Origin: Eucommia ulmoides
Lineage: Eukaryota > Streptophyta > Magnoliopsida > Garryales > Eucommiaceae
DNA length: 64,000 nucleotides
Assembly (NCBI GenBank): GCA_016647705.1
Contig: CM028327.1
Span: 9,557,726 to 9,621,725 of the forward strand
Direction of reading: 5' to 3'
Positions 31,731 to 42,602 of the stretch are shown one piece after another. A program made the translations under genes and the position numbers. The notes under the pieces are model-generated. The model did no database searches and was not told the origin of the DNA. It saw nothing but the letters and a program-made list of their open reading frames with translations. Positions within the stretch are counted from its first letter, which is position 1. Each line of letters starts with the position of its first letter.

Positions 31731-32249
31731 GGCCCTATTTGTTTAGTATTTTCGCTCTCTGATTTCTGATCTTACTTTCTAGATTTTGGGATTGATGTAA
31801 ATAAATGTGTTGGTAAACGTATTTATGTTCCTAAATATTATAAAAAAATTGGAAGTAATTCTGGAATTTTTTAAGAATTAAAAAAAAAATAAAAAAATCT
31901 TGATTCCTATTTACTCTCACAAAACTATTTTCAGTCATATTCATAAGAATAAATGTTAAAAATTTCCTCCCCGCCCGCTACCACCATCCCAATTCACAAC
32001 TACTACCGCTCATCTTAACTTTTTCTCTCATCTCCTATCTCTCTATCATACATATATATATAACAATCCAAATTTAATTGCAACCAAACGTTTTTTTTTT
32101 TTTTTTGTCATGAGAAACTATAAATTATTTTAAAAATAATTATCGTTAACAAACGTGATTTTGTTATCAAAATAAACGAAAAACAAAATTCTCATTCTAT
32201 TTTATGGGGAGTAAAAATAAAAAAATAGGAATGTTAACCAAACGCCACC
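31731..32249. mobile_element. PIF/Harbinger-type MITE candidate (519 bp)
   Basis: Left end ggccctatttgtttagtatt and complement of the right end ggtggcgtttggttaacatt are imperfect terminal inverted repeats. Flanks are taa and tga, close to the 3-bp TAA/TTA target of PIF/Harbinger elements. The termini match those of the MITE at 40778-42599. No coding capacity. Confidence 0.55.
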
Positions 32250-32439
32250 TGAACAAACTGAGCTTAAGTGAATCTTATTGATGTGATATATATATATATA
32301 TATAAGCAATAAGAGGTGGTTACTTGGAGTAGCTTCTTGCACCTGCAGCCACCAAAAATGAACACGAAAAGAATCTATTAATTGAACTTTTTTTAATTAA
32401 ATATTAATGAAGAAAATAATGAGAATCAAGTAATGAAAC

Positions 32440-32655
32440 TAGATGTTGACATGGCATCGACGAAAATTAATCAGCCTATAATTGACTGCCACGTAGGACA
32501 TTTTGATTCTATATGTTTGGTATTGGTGACACGTCAGCCACCTTTTGCTCCTTGTCTTTTTGGATTTATATTACTGCTCATATAAAAGGCTTTTTTTATA
32601 GGGATCATTTGTCTGCCAAACTTTCCTTCCACCTTTTCCCAACATTCTTATATGC

Positions 32656-32663
<8 letters not shown>
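32440..32663 (+). promoter_or_regulatory. Promoter-like stretch without an evident gene
   Basis: Two ACGT-core elements (tgccacgtagg near 32490, gacacgtcag near 32529) precede a TATA-like catataaaagg (about 32579) and a CT-rich leader-like run. The next ATG (about 32717) opens only a very short frame. It could be an orphaned promoter, a non-coding transcript start, or chance. Confidence 0.3.
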
Positions 32664-32702
<39 letters not shown>

Positions 32703-32714
32703 CACACACACACA
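32664..32714. repeat. TC, AT and AC microsatellites in series
   Basis: About 29 bp of TC, then AT, then AC repeats. Confidence 0.85.
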
Positions 32715-32879
32715 TATATGGAACCCCTATATTTGAAAAATTCCTCCAAAGGTTCCATAAGTGAAAAACACCACTTATGAGAAGACTATTCAATTTTTTA
32801 TTTTTATTTTTTGCCTTGAAATGATTCTTAGAAAGTGGTAGTTCCCACTTGTGGGACCTCTCAACAAGAATCTCTATAT

Positions 32880-33075
32880 ATTTTAGGGTAAGGTGTTGTC
32901 TAGGTCAACTTACGCGCACCTCGACTAATTATCTCCTTGGAAGATCTTAAGGGCGGACTCCTCCACATCGATCTGGTGCATTCAAGATTTAATTCTAGGA
33001 GTGCTCCTCAAGAGAGTCAAACTCTGGTTGATAAAGAAAGAGACACCTCCCTTTGTTAATCGAAGTAACACCTCT
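32880..33075 (+). repeat. SINE-like dispersed repeat, plus orientation
   Basis: Begins near gggtaaggtgttgtctagg, continues gcgcacctcgactaatt, gatcttaaggg, ctggtgcattcaagat and gagagtcaaactctggttg. It is the inverted relative of 24955-25135. The opening wording is widespread in plant genomes as a SINE-like repeat. Confidence 0.5.
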
Positions 33076-33529
33076 TGGGTCTCTCTGTATATATATTTAG
33101 AGAGAGAGAATTTTGCTCTTAAAAATTTGGTGAGTTTATGTAATATAAAAGTCAATATAATTTTTTTATGTAAAAAATTATAATAATTTTTTTGGCGTAT
33201 ATTGACTCTAGTTTTTTTTTTTTTTTTTTAGATTTTTGAAAAATTATGGTAAAAAAAACAAACAGAATCACTAAACAAACGTCATCTTAATGAGGTTTTT
33301 ATTTTTTATATTTTGATGTCCTTAAAAAAATGGGATTTTATTATTTAGTCATTTGTTGAGTAGCTGTTTAGGATTCAAACCTGGGATCACTTTTCTTTAC
33401 CCACAAAATGTTTAGAAAAAAGTCCATGCATTTTGCCCACTCTGTTCAACAATATTTACGAATATGTCATTTTATCCTATGCAACAAGATAAAATTGGAT
33501 AACAGTGAGTTAACATTAAAGTAAATTGT

Positions 33530-34075
33530 TTAGACACTATATTACAAAAATACATTTTGAATTCACGTTAACGTTGTTGAATTCATGTTTTTTTTTTTTG
33601 CATGTTAACGTTAACGCATTTTTCATATTTTTTTTTATGTGTTTCACGTTGCCACATATTTTCTCATCTGTTTGTGTGTGTTTAACGTTAATGCATTTTT
33701 TACCATCGGGCTGTGAGTTTTAACGTTAACGTATTTTATTTTTTAAAGGTTCTATGTGTTAACGTATTTTGCTTGAATATTTACATTAACATCCTATCAC
33801 ATATATTTGTCTTGTGCTCGTTTAACGTTAACTATCATATGTGGTATTTTGTCCTTTTAAAGCTGAATGTGTGTTTAGGTTAAGTTTGCGTTAACGTTAA
33901 TATACATTTTTTCTGAGAGTCTTATGTGTTAACGTTAATACGTCAAATATTATCCAGAAAAACATGTGTGCAAAAATTAAAAATTGTTGTGCATTAACGT
34001 TAACTGTTATATGTGGTATTTTGTCCTTTTGAGTTGATTGTGTGTTTAGATTGAGTTTGCGTTTACAAAGAGAGA
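33530..34075. repeat. Cluster of GTTAACGTTAAC palindromes with a 75-bp internal duplication
   Basis: At least ten copies of ttaacgtta or its extensions occur in ~500 bp (for example near 33557, 33604, 33680, 33722, 33820, 33890, 33927, 33996). A ~75-bp segment with gtggtattttgtcctttt and gtgtgtttag is duplicated at about 33822-33902 and 33994-34072. I do not recognise the element. Confidence 0.6.
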
Positions 34076-34450
34076 AAGATAAGAGAGAGAGAAAGAGAAG
34101 CTAGAGAGAGAAAACTACACGGTGCTCAAAACCCTAGAATCCTTCCCTTCGGTTGTATTCGCCGGTGAGGCTCGGAGCCTCGAAGAAGCGGAAGGTCTCG
34201 TCGTTGTCGTAGATCCCTGCAGGAGGACTAGATCCAAGGTCTCGTCATCGTCGGAGATATGTTTCTCTCTTTAGCTACCGGAATTTCCAAATGAGACCGA
34301 GGTGCGAATCATTGCCGCCGACCACTACCGCAGCTTAGGAGGAAGAATGGAGGCACAAAAGAGGGTTTACAGAGAGAGAGAGAGAGAGAAGCTAAAGAGA
34401 GAAAACCACACGTTGTGGTGGGGTTTACAGAGAGGGGAAGTGAGGACTGT
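34060..34450. other. GA-rich stretch with a telo-box-like motif
   Basis: Two similar ~50-bp blocks (gagaagctagagagagaaaac near 34100 and gagaagctaaagagagaaaacc near 34387) flank a less AT-rich segment with aaaccctagaatcc, often seen in plant gene leaders. No coding frame of note. It could be a relic of a gene 5' end or of an unclassified element. Confidence 0.35.
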
Positions 34451-34559
34451 TAATTTGTGAGGTGGGATTGTGGAGTGGTCAGGGATAAAAGAGTTAATGT
34501 TAACATGAAATAAGAGAGAGAAAGGTATATGTGTTTTTTTACCTCCTATTTTATCTACT

Positions 34560-34997
34560 CAAGAACTAAAAACTTAATTGAGGTCTCAATGTTAAGTGAA
34601 CAGCTTAAAAAGATCTGAATCTTACATGATTTCTTAGATAGAGACTTTTTACCGACTAAATAATAAAAAACTCTAAAAAAACAACCATCGAAAATAATTT
34701 AATATATATTATTTTGGAATAGAATAATATTTTTATTCGTATCGAGAAAACCCCAGATTTTTTTATTTTCCATTTTTTATTTGTTTTTTAATAGAAAAAA
34801 GCCAAAATTTAAGTGTTACATAATCTTTAGAAATGCTCATTCCTTTCCATATTCACCTCACCTTTTTGATAGAAAAGAAACCCATCTTATTCATTGAAAA
34901 ATAAATACAGAAGTGTTGATACCCCCCCCAGAATATACAATCATCGAATCATAATATTTTTGTTGGAAAAAAAAAGTTATACACTACAAATAAATAG

Positions 34998-35049
<52 letters not shown>

Positions 35050-35535
35050 TTATTCATGTCCCATATTGATTCTTTGAGATTTTTTAAATTATTGTACATA
35101 AAAAAAGAGAGTTAATATTGTATGATTTTAAGTTAAATGTTCTTAATAGTATAACATACAGATCAAATATCTTACTTTAAAAATAATAGTTTATACATCG
35201 ATCGATAGGCTAATAACGCTGATATAGATTAATAACCGATAATATATTATGAATAAAGTTAAATAAAATAGAAGAATCTAAAAGAGAAGAGTGTTCTTGA
35301 AAATTCTACGATTGTATATAATCCAAAAACTCTAGAACGACTCTAATTTGATAATAAGAGATTGTAGGATTCAAATCAGTAGTGCAAACCAAAAAACAAA
35401 ATTTCACAAACACATAGATCTGAGAGAAAACAAGAGAAGAGACCAAGCTACCTTACGGCTGAAATTTTCAAACTAGTGGGGCCATGAAGTAGCCTGCTAC
35501 CTTATAAATCCAGTTCAGGGTTCAAAACGCTAGAA
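34560..35535. other. Gene-free AT-rich stretch with an (AT)n tract
   Basis: Includes an (AT)n microsatellite at about 34998-35047. Nothing else is supported. Confidence 0.6.
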
Positions 35536-35540
35536 CCCTT

Positions 35541-36304
35541 TGTTGGTGTCCCAAAATGGTCAACACTTCGAGTATGGTTCAGTCAAGTGATAGATGAGTC
35601 ATCTTGTTGAGGTGGAGTTGTTAAGTTAGAGTTGGAGATTTTTCAAGTCAACTGCAATCGTATTCCTGGGGGACCGACTAGCTGGAATACAAAATTCTGT
35701 CCATCAAGGAGTGGTACCTGCACAAGGCTAAGTTGGGATTTGTCCCGGTGAAATCCTTCCGACATGAGAGTAAAGCTCAGAGAAAAAAAATACAGAAACG
35801 CGTTAAGTGTGTAAATAACAATTGAGTGTTAGGCCTTGGAGATGATTAACTTCACCTAATCGAACCTAAACACGGTTAATTAAGCGAAATCATATATTTA
35901 GCCGATAATCCAGGACGTTTGGAAAATAATCAATGGGCTTGGGCTTGTGGGCCCATCTGAAAAAGTCCGCGGGCCTCTATTAGGCCTATGGAGGTGAGCT
36001 TATGGAGAAACTCGGAGATCCATGGAGTTTTGGAAGAGAAACAGACTGAAATAGTGTGCTAGTCGAGACAAGCGGCTAAGTCTCTAAAGTTGGTGTCTAG
36101 AGGCATAGCATAGAGAGTGGCATCTTCCCTACATGGCACATTGCTCCTTTCAGAATGCAAAGGAGATTTCAGGAAATGAGCCTTGGTTGGCGTATGCTCC
36201 TACGTGACACTTTGGATTCCTGAATACGTCTATGCCACGGTGATGGTGGACACGTGGTTGGGGGCCCTAGTGCTGACTCGATCATGCCAAAAATACCCTC
36301 ATCA
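35541..36304 (-). mobile_element. Solo LTR, Tat-like family (764 bp), minus
   Basis: Begins tgttggtgtc and ends cctcatca, flanked by perfect ccctt duplications (35536-35540 and 36305-36309). The complement aligns well with 45771-46564: cttggagatgattaa, taaacacggttaattaag, agccgataatccagg and gggcttgggcttgtgggcc have clear counterparts. No internal region. Confidence 0.85.
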
Positions 36305-36309
36305 CCCTT

Positions 36310-38045
36310 TTTTTGCTTAGTTACACCTTGGCCCCTGAACTTTTTAAATTCAACATTACTATGTGTTCTTTTTTCAAAACTCTTCTTACATCAATTCTCT
36401 ACTTGTATCTATCCAATTAGGTTAATATAAAAAATCTATCCAATTAGGTTAATATCAAAAAGGTGAATTGTTAAATTCATTAATTAATTATTTTACTAAT
36501 TATTTAATAAAAAAATAGAATAATTCTAATTTTGCCCTTTCATAAGAAAATAGTACAATTTATGAATTGAACGACACCAAATGGACCCTAAATGAAAATA
36601 TTTTGGAGGTAAAAAATCAAATATTTTAAAAAAATTATAAAAAATTGAGGAGTTAAAGTGTAATTTTTTAGTATATAATTTTCAAAAGACAAAGTACAAC
36701 TAGAAACGAAAGCACCATAACAAGGGACCAATACATTTCACGTGGTATTCCACTATTCCCCTACCTAAATCATGTGGAATTTGGCTAACAAAGTGCGCCT
36801 TCAAACAATTACCTATCTTAATGAGAGAATGTGACTTTTTATTTATATATTTATTATTTTTAAACTTTAAATTAACAAATACCCATCTCACTTCTAATGA
36901 ATCTATTCTCTAATCTTAAAAATTAAATTAAATTTAAGTCAAATGACATTTTTCACCTCAACAATTTATTCTCAGTTGCGTGTTTCGTTCTAAACAATTT
37001 ATACCAAATTTTTAGGAGTGTATTAGGTATTTTTATGATTCAAAGGGACTTAATGTAAAATTTTAAGAAATTTTAAAAGATTTTTTTTTCTAAAAAAATA
37101 TGGGTGTAATAATAAAAAATTTAAAAATTCAGGGGAACTTGAGTTCTCTCGGGCACCAAACAGCTATATCGCAACTATAAACACAGATTGAAAAGTATGA
37201 ATGATCAACTCTTCGTATTTAACATTTTTGGGTGAATTTTAGTAGGAATCATGTTAATTTTGACGTATTAGACGCCATTTACGAGTTTTGGCATGCATTG
37301 TGATATATAAATATATAATTTTACGGACGGACATTGCGAATGAGCATAAACGTTAGGAGTGCAAAGTATAATTTATCTTAAATATACATTGTATAAATCT
37401 TATTGGGCATGCAAAAAGGTGGCACTTCTTAAAGGGACTTGTTTAGAAAAATAAATTAATTTTGTTCAATTTCAAAGTTAAGGAGTGTGGTTGTGTGTTT
37501 TTGCTATATGGGGAATAAGGTGGGTTTAAAGGCAAAAAAATAAATAAAAAGAAAAGAATAAAAGAATTATTTTATTTATTTATTAATAGGTTTATTCCCT
37601 AATTTTTCATCATAGATTGATAGAATTAGGCCAATAACATAGATTTTGGGAATAAAGTCCAAAACATCTGGAATTTAAGTATAAATTCCCTTCAAAAAGG
37701 GAGGTTATAAGGGTATTTTTTATGATAATATTTCATAATCCATAGATAATGACAAGATAAATACATTGTACTAAAATTAACACAAGAATATTATTGCATC
37801 GTGATGATGTAAGGGATTAGGTCATAAATCATAATTATAACATGTAAAAAAATATATATTTATCAATTTTTTATTGTTTTCCCCTTTTTTGAAATCCCTA
37901 TATTGCCCTACCCTTTTATGTCACTCAATGTATTCTCTATCTAATCATTTTTAATTACAAGAATGCTTATTTTTTCAAGTTATGATTAACTAATTATTGT
38001 ATTAAAATAGTAATTAAACTTTATCTGTTTGAATAATTATTTATA
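36310..38045. other. Gene-free AT-rich stretch
   Basis: A long AT-rich interval with no supported gene, RNA or structured repeat. A local tandem of caattaggttaatat occurs near 36413-36455. Confidence 0.55.
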
Positions 38046-38049
38046 ACAA

Positions 38050-38540
38050 TTATGTATACAACAATAAAAGCCCGGGTGTTTATGGGCTGGGCCGGGCCAA
38101 GTTCAGACTAGGTCGTACTTGAAAATTATAATAATTTTTAGGGCCTAGTCGCAAGACCCTATTTTCCTACCCAAATCCACCCATTCATAAATATATCATG
38201 TCTAAGTACTGTCTAAGAGTCCGTCCGACCCTATAAATTAATGAATAATCTCTAAAATATAAAAAAAAAAATTCATTCATCACTATTAATACTATTAATT
38301 AATAGTTCAATAATAAATTTTAAAAAATATTTATCCATCTTAAAATAAAATGAATATTAGGGTTTACTCTTGTTATCTGTATGAGATATATATATATATT
38401 TGTATTATCTAAAAATATATATTTAATATTTTTTAATAATTAAAATGCAGGCCCAGCCAATGGCCTAAACTTTAAGACTAAGCTCTAAAAATAAACAATG
38501 GGCCGAGCGACTTTGTGTCCCTTCATGCCTGTAGAGTAAG
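38050..38540. repeat. Unclassified GGGCCGGGCC-type dispersed repeat
   Basis: GC-rich ends gggctgggccgggcc (about 38080) and aatgggccgagcg (about 38500) bracket an AT-rich centre. Repeats with such gggcc-rich ends are common in plants and often non-autonomous DNA transposons. Boundaries and TSD are not resolved. Confidence 0.35.
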
Positions 38541-38692
38541 AAATATAAGAACTTAATAACTAAGAAAAGAAAAACTATAATGAACTTAAAGTTATTTTTA
38601 TTTCCACATGTAAAAATTATTCCTTTTATCTCTATATTTGAAAAAAAAAAAAAAATCAATTAAAATCTTTAAAATTTATATAAATTTCCTCT

Positions 38693-39654
38693 ACAACAAC
38701 AATTAAGCTTTTGTCCCACTTATATAGGGTGGGTAACATGAATCCATTTACGCCATAGTGATCAATAAAGGGTCATTCCCTCAGTCAGGTTTAATGTCAT
38801 AAAATCAATTCTAATAGTCTCGTTCAATATTTTCTTAGGTCTATTTCTCCATCTAGTAGCCCCTTGCACTTGAATTAAATCACATTTTTTTACTGGTGAT
38901 TTTATGGGTCTTATATGCACATGTCCTAACCATCGTAAACAATTTTATCTAATCTTCTCTTCGATGGGTGTTATTTCTAATTCTTTCTAATAGTTTCATT
39001 TTTAATTTTATCCATTCTTGTCTTTTTATTCATCCATTGCAGTATTTTCATTTATGTCATCCCAATTTTCTAAACATATGTTATTTTTACCGCCCAATAT
39101 TCTGAATTACACAGAAGCGCTGGTCTTATAGCAGTTTTTTAGAATTTTCCTTTAAGTTTTAACGGAATCCTACGATTACAAATCACCCCAACTAGCATTT
39201 CTCCGGGCATTACTAAAATTACAATACATGTATTCCATCTTGTTTCTACTAACCTTCAAACCTTTAAACTCTAAAGTTTTTCTCTATCTTTCTAACTTAG
39301 TATTAAGCCCTATTTTACTTTCGTCAACTAATACTATGTCATCCGCAAACAACATACTTCAAGGTTTGTGAGCTCATCCATCACTAGAATGAAAAGGTAA
39401 GGATTTAAAGATGATTCTTGATGTAAGCCTATATTAATAGGAAATACATAAGTATCTCCTCCTCCTATTTGAACACTAGTAACTATACATGTCCTTAATT
39501 ACCTTGATGTACACGTTGGATACCTGTTTCTTTTCTAACACCCACCACAAAATTTCTCTGGGTACCCAATCATAAGCCTTTTCCAGGTTCACAAATACCA
39601 TATGCAAATATTTCTTATTTTCTCTATATTTTTCTTTTAGTCTCCTAAGTAAAA
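38693..39654 (-). mobile_element. RTE-type LINE, 5'-truncated (962 bp)
   Basis: The minus strand carries the RT motifs HMVFVNLEKAYDWVPREIL (usual HMVFIDLEKAYD) and MLFADDIVLVDE, then the RTE 3' region with the typical ...ccacttatatagggtgggtaa complement and a gttgttgtag-type tail. The element ends at 38693 in acaacaacaatt. It is flanked by a perfect 16-bp duplication tatataaatttcctct (38677-38692 and 39655-39670), the hallmark of target-primed insertion. About two thirds of the ORF is missing at the 5' side, and the remainder is degraded. Intact plant RTE elements are about 3.3 kb. Confidence 0.85.
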
Positions 39655-39789
39655 TATATAAATTTCCTCTAATTGATAAAAATATTCAATGGACTTTTAT
39701 TTTTTATTTTATTTTTTAATTTTCTAGATTAATTTACTTAAGATAAGAAACTTCCATATGATTTTTTTTAAAGGACCAAACTTCCATAT

Positions 39790-40497
39790 GAAAAAACTAT
39801 GCCTCTGACATATCGTGATGACTATCAATTGTATTTAACTCACCCTCCATGTTCCCATCATACATACCACAATAATTACTGGTGTTGTCGTGCGGTGTAC
39901 TACTTGGCGAATGATGGTGATATGGAGCGACATAATTAGTACCATGATCACAGTCAATCATATTATGAGAATGATATTATTCTGGAATGTAGGGGGTGGG
40001 ATGGTATAATTAAACTAAACTATTTGGGGGTGCGACATGGGAATACTATAGCAAATTATCCGTCACACTTGGTACTACACGGATTAAAACTTTGAGTCAT
40101 TAATTGGGTAAAATGACCATGTTGGAAAAAAATTTGGACCGTGATCAAATGCTCGTTCTACCTCTACATATACCTCAACAGCAAGAAGCGAGGGTATACT
40201 AAGATATAACTCAAGTATTTGGTCTAATGCTAAGTCGTCCCCAATAGAAAACAACGTTTATTTAAAATTTCTCGCTATAAGAACCATCGACATCTTACAC
40301 TTTAATTTCAGATTTCCATTAGTCTCATCCTCAAGGACACACATTTGTAACATCTCAATCAATTTCTTTAAGGTTGTTCCCCTACGGACAACCAAAGATT
40401 TTACTGCAGAGATACTGTAAGACACTTTAAACTCAGTTCCTTCCAATATTTTATTACCCCAATAGAATAGCAACAAAACGTTCTCCATTTCAAACAA
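39790..40497 (-). pseudogene. Mutator-like transposase N-terminal remnant
   Basis: Minus-strand frame from 40497 reads VLLLFYWGNKILEGTEFKVS, then VVRRGTTLKKLIEML. After an in-frame TAA (40258-40260) the same frame continues as TLFSIGDDLALDQILELYLS and AVEVYVEVERAFDHGPNF. This resembles the N-terminal (PB1-like) region of plant MuDR-type transposases, with the ELYVE/EVYVE motif. A His/Ser/Asp-rich tail to about 39790 may belong to it. The catalytic domain is absent. Family assignment is from pattern memory only. Confidence 0.5.
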
Positions 40498-40963
40498 CTA
40501 TCATTTCACAAGTCAAAACAAAACAAGAAAATATTATCGTCAATTAAAACTCAATCACAACATAATTATTTCTCATCTATCAAATCTCAAATTAAATCGT
40601 CAGTTTACCAAAAATATAAGGGATTAAAATGTAGATTTTTAAAATGAAGGGAATAAAATTATAAAAGATAAAACTAAATTGTACTTTTTACTCTTTAAAT
40701 TTTTTACTTTGAAACGTAAACTAAAAATACATCATATAAATCCTAACAGACTTTCAAAATTGTATTTGAATAACTAAGGTGGCGTTTGGTTAGTGTTCTC
40801 ACTTTTCTCAACCCAACTGGGATGAGTTGGGTTGAGAATTTTGTTTCTTTTTGGGAATGGAATTGCGTTTGGTAACGACAATTTTTTTTTTGTGCTGGGA
40901 ACAAAATCGCGTTTGGTAACGATATTATCTTAGAATTGTTTCCTCGCAATCCCATCAAAACAC

Positions 40964-41039
<76 letters not shown>

Positions 41040-41219
41040 TTTGCTCTACATTTCTATTAAAAGACAGAACAAATTAAAAAACACAGACGTAGGTGACGGA
41101 CGAAATCGAAGTTGCTTCTGTTCTGCAGTAAATTTTCAAGAGCAAATTTCTAAGAAAAAGCTAGAAATCGAGCAAACCTAAACCCAGGTGACGGACGAAG
41201 ACGAAAACGAACGAAGAGC

Positions 41220-41510
41220 CGAAATCGATTTCAATAACGAAATTGAAATCAATTTCGTGTTCGAAACCCTAAATCGATTTCAAGAAGAAGAATGATTTCG
41301 AACAAACCCAGGTGATGGACGAACAAACACCACTGCCAGGCGAACAAACACCACTGCCAACAACGAAATCGAAATCGATTTCGTGAATGAATAACGAAAT
41401 CGATTTCAATTTCGTGAACGAACAACGAAATCGAAATCGATTTCATCAACAAGCACTGAAATTGAAACCAAACCTGATCATTAACGGCGAAATCGATTTC
41501 ATCAACGGCG
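41220..41510. repeat. GAAATCGATTTC palindrome cluster in the outer MITE
   Basis: About seven copies or near copies of the self-complementary gaaatcgatttc (for example near 41222, 41270, 41365, 41398, 41430, 41488), separated by gaacgaacaac-like spacers. Confidence 0.65.
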
Positions 41511-42009
41511 AAAACGATGGCAAGATGAAGATGCAAAAGACGATGGCAAGATGAAGATGAAGAGGACAAAAACATACAAACTATTAGGCGGCGATGGCAA
41601 TGGAGGGAGTGAGAGCAACAACGGTGAGCAACGGCGATGGCGATGGTGTCGGTTGGGCGATTTTAGCCGCGACATCGGAGGTAGGAGAGAGAGAGAGAGG
41701 AAGATTGGCGATGGTGGAAGAATGGGTGAGACAACTGAGATCGCGAGAGATGTTTGGGATGAAATTGGAACAGATAATCTCATTAAGTTTTGATAAAATG
41801 ACGAGCGCATCCCTTATTTCTTGGTTGAACTTTTTGGGCACAAAAAGTTTTTTTTTTTTTTTTTTGTTTCTCATTTCCTTAGCTTTTCAAGAATCAATTC
41901 TCATTTTTTGGGTTGGGTTGGGATGGGTTTTGTGTTTGCCAAACGCGTTCTCAAAAATCAAACCAGAATTTTTGGATTGGGTTGGGTTGGAATGGAATAG
42001 AAACACTAA

Positions 42010-42584
42010 GGTGGTATTTGGTAACCGTTTCTGTTTCCATTCCAACAGTGGGATGGAATGGGATGAGAATTTTATTTTTTTCTTGGGAGTAGAGTCGCGT
42101 TTGGTAACGATAAATTTTTTTTTTTTTGGAAGAGAATTATGTTTGGTAATGATTTTATTCTAAAATCTTTTTTTTTTTCTTTTCTTTTCTATTTTGGCCT
42201 GACAGCGGTGGCTCTGGCGCCAGCTACCGCCGGATGGCGGTGTCTCCAGCGCTGGCGCCGGCGACAACGGTGGCTAGTGGGTAACAGTGGCCGGCGGCTG
42301 AAAGTAGCAGGAAAGTTTTCGGCCGGGTGCCCGGCGGTGGCGGGGGACGGTAGTCGGCCGATGGATGAACAGTGACTATGTGTTTTGGGAATGGAATGGG
42401 AATAATGAGAAACAACTTTTTTTTTTATTTCTCATTTCTTAAGAAAAAAGTGGGCACAATTCTCAAATGGGAATGAAATGGAAACGGAAACAAAAATTAC
42501 CAAACACTATTTCCAAACAGAATTTCCAAAAATCTGGGAATGGGATGGGAATTTCTGGAATGGAAACGGTTACCAAATGGGACC
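42010..42584. mobile_element. PIF/Harbinger-type MITE, inner of the nested pair (575 bp)
   Basis: Ends ggtggtatttggtaaccg and (complement) ggtcccatttggtaaccg form terminal inverted repeats flanked by taa (42007-42009 and 42585-42587). The inner element sits in the TAA inside the right inverted repeat of the outer element. Its centre (42195-42365) is strongly GC-rich (gccggcgacaacggtgg, ggccgggtgcccggc) unlike its AT-rich ends, suggesting captured host sequence. Confidence 0.75.
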
Positions 42585-42602
42585 TAACCAAACGGGGCCT
42601 AA

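Larger units (their letters stand above)
40778..42599. mobile_element. PIF/Harbinger-type MITE, outer of a nested pair
   Basis: Left end ggtggcgtttggttagtg and right end (complement ggccccgtttggttagtg, once the inner element is removed) are terminal inverted repeats. They are flanked by taa at 40775-40777 and 42600-42602. Net length is ~1.24 kb. Subterminal regions hold tgggttgggttg-type repeats. The centre has AT/GT microsatellites (40970-41035), a cluster of gaaatcgatttc palindromes (41220-41510) and a less AT-rich patch (41585-41700) that may be captured sequence. No transposase. Confidence 0.7.
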
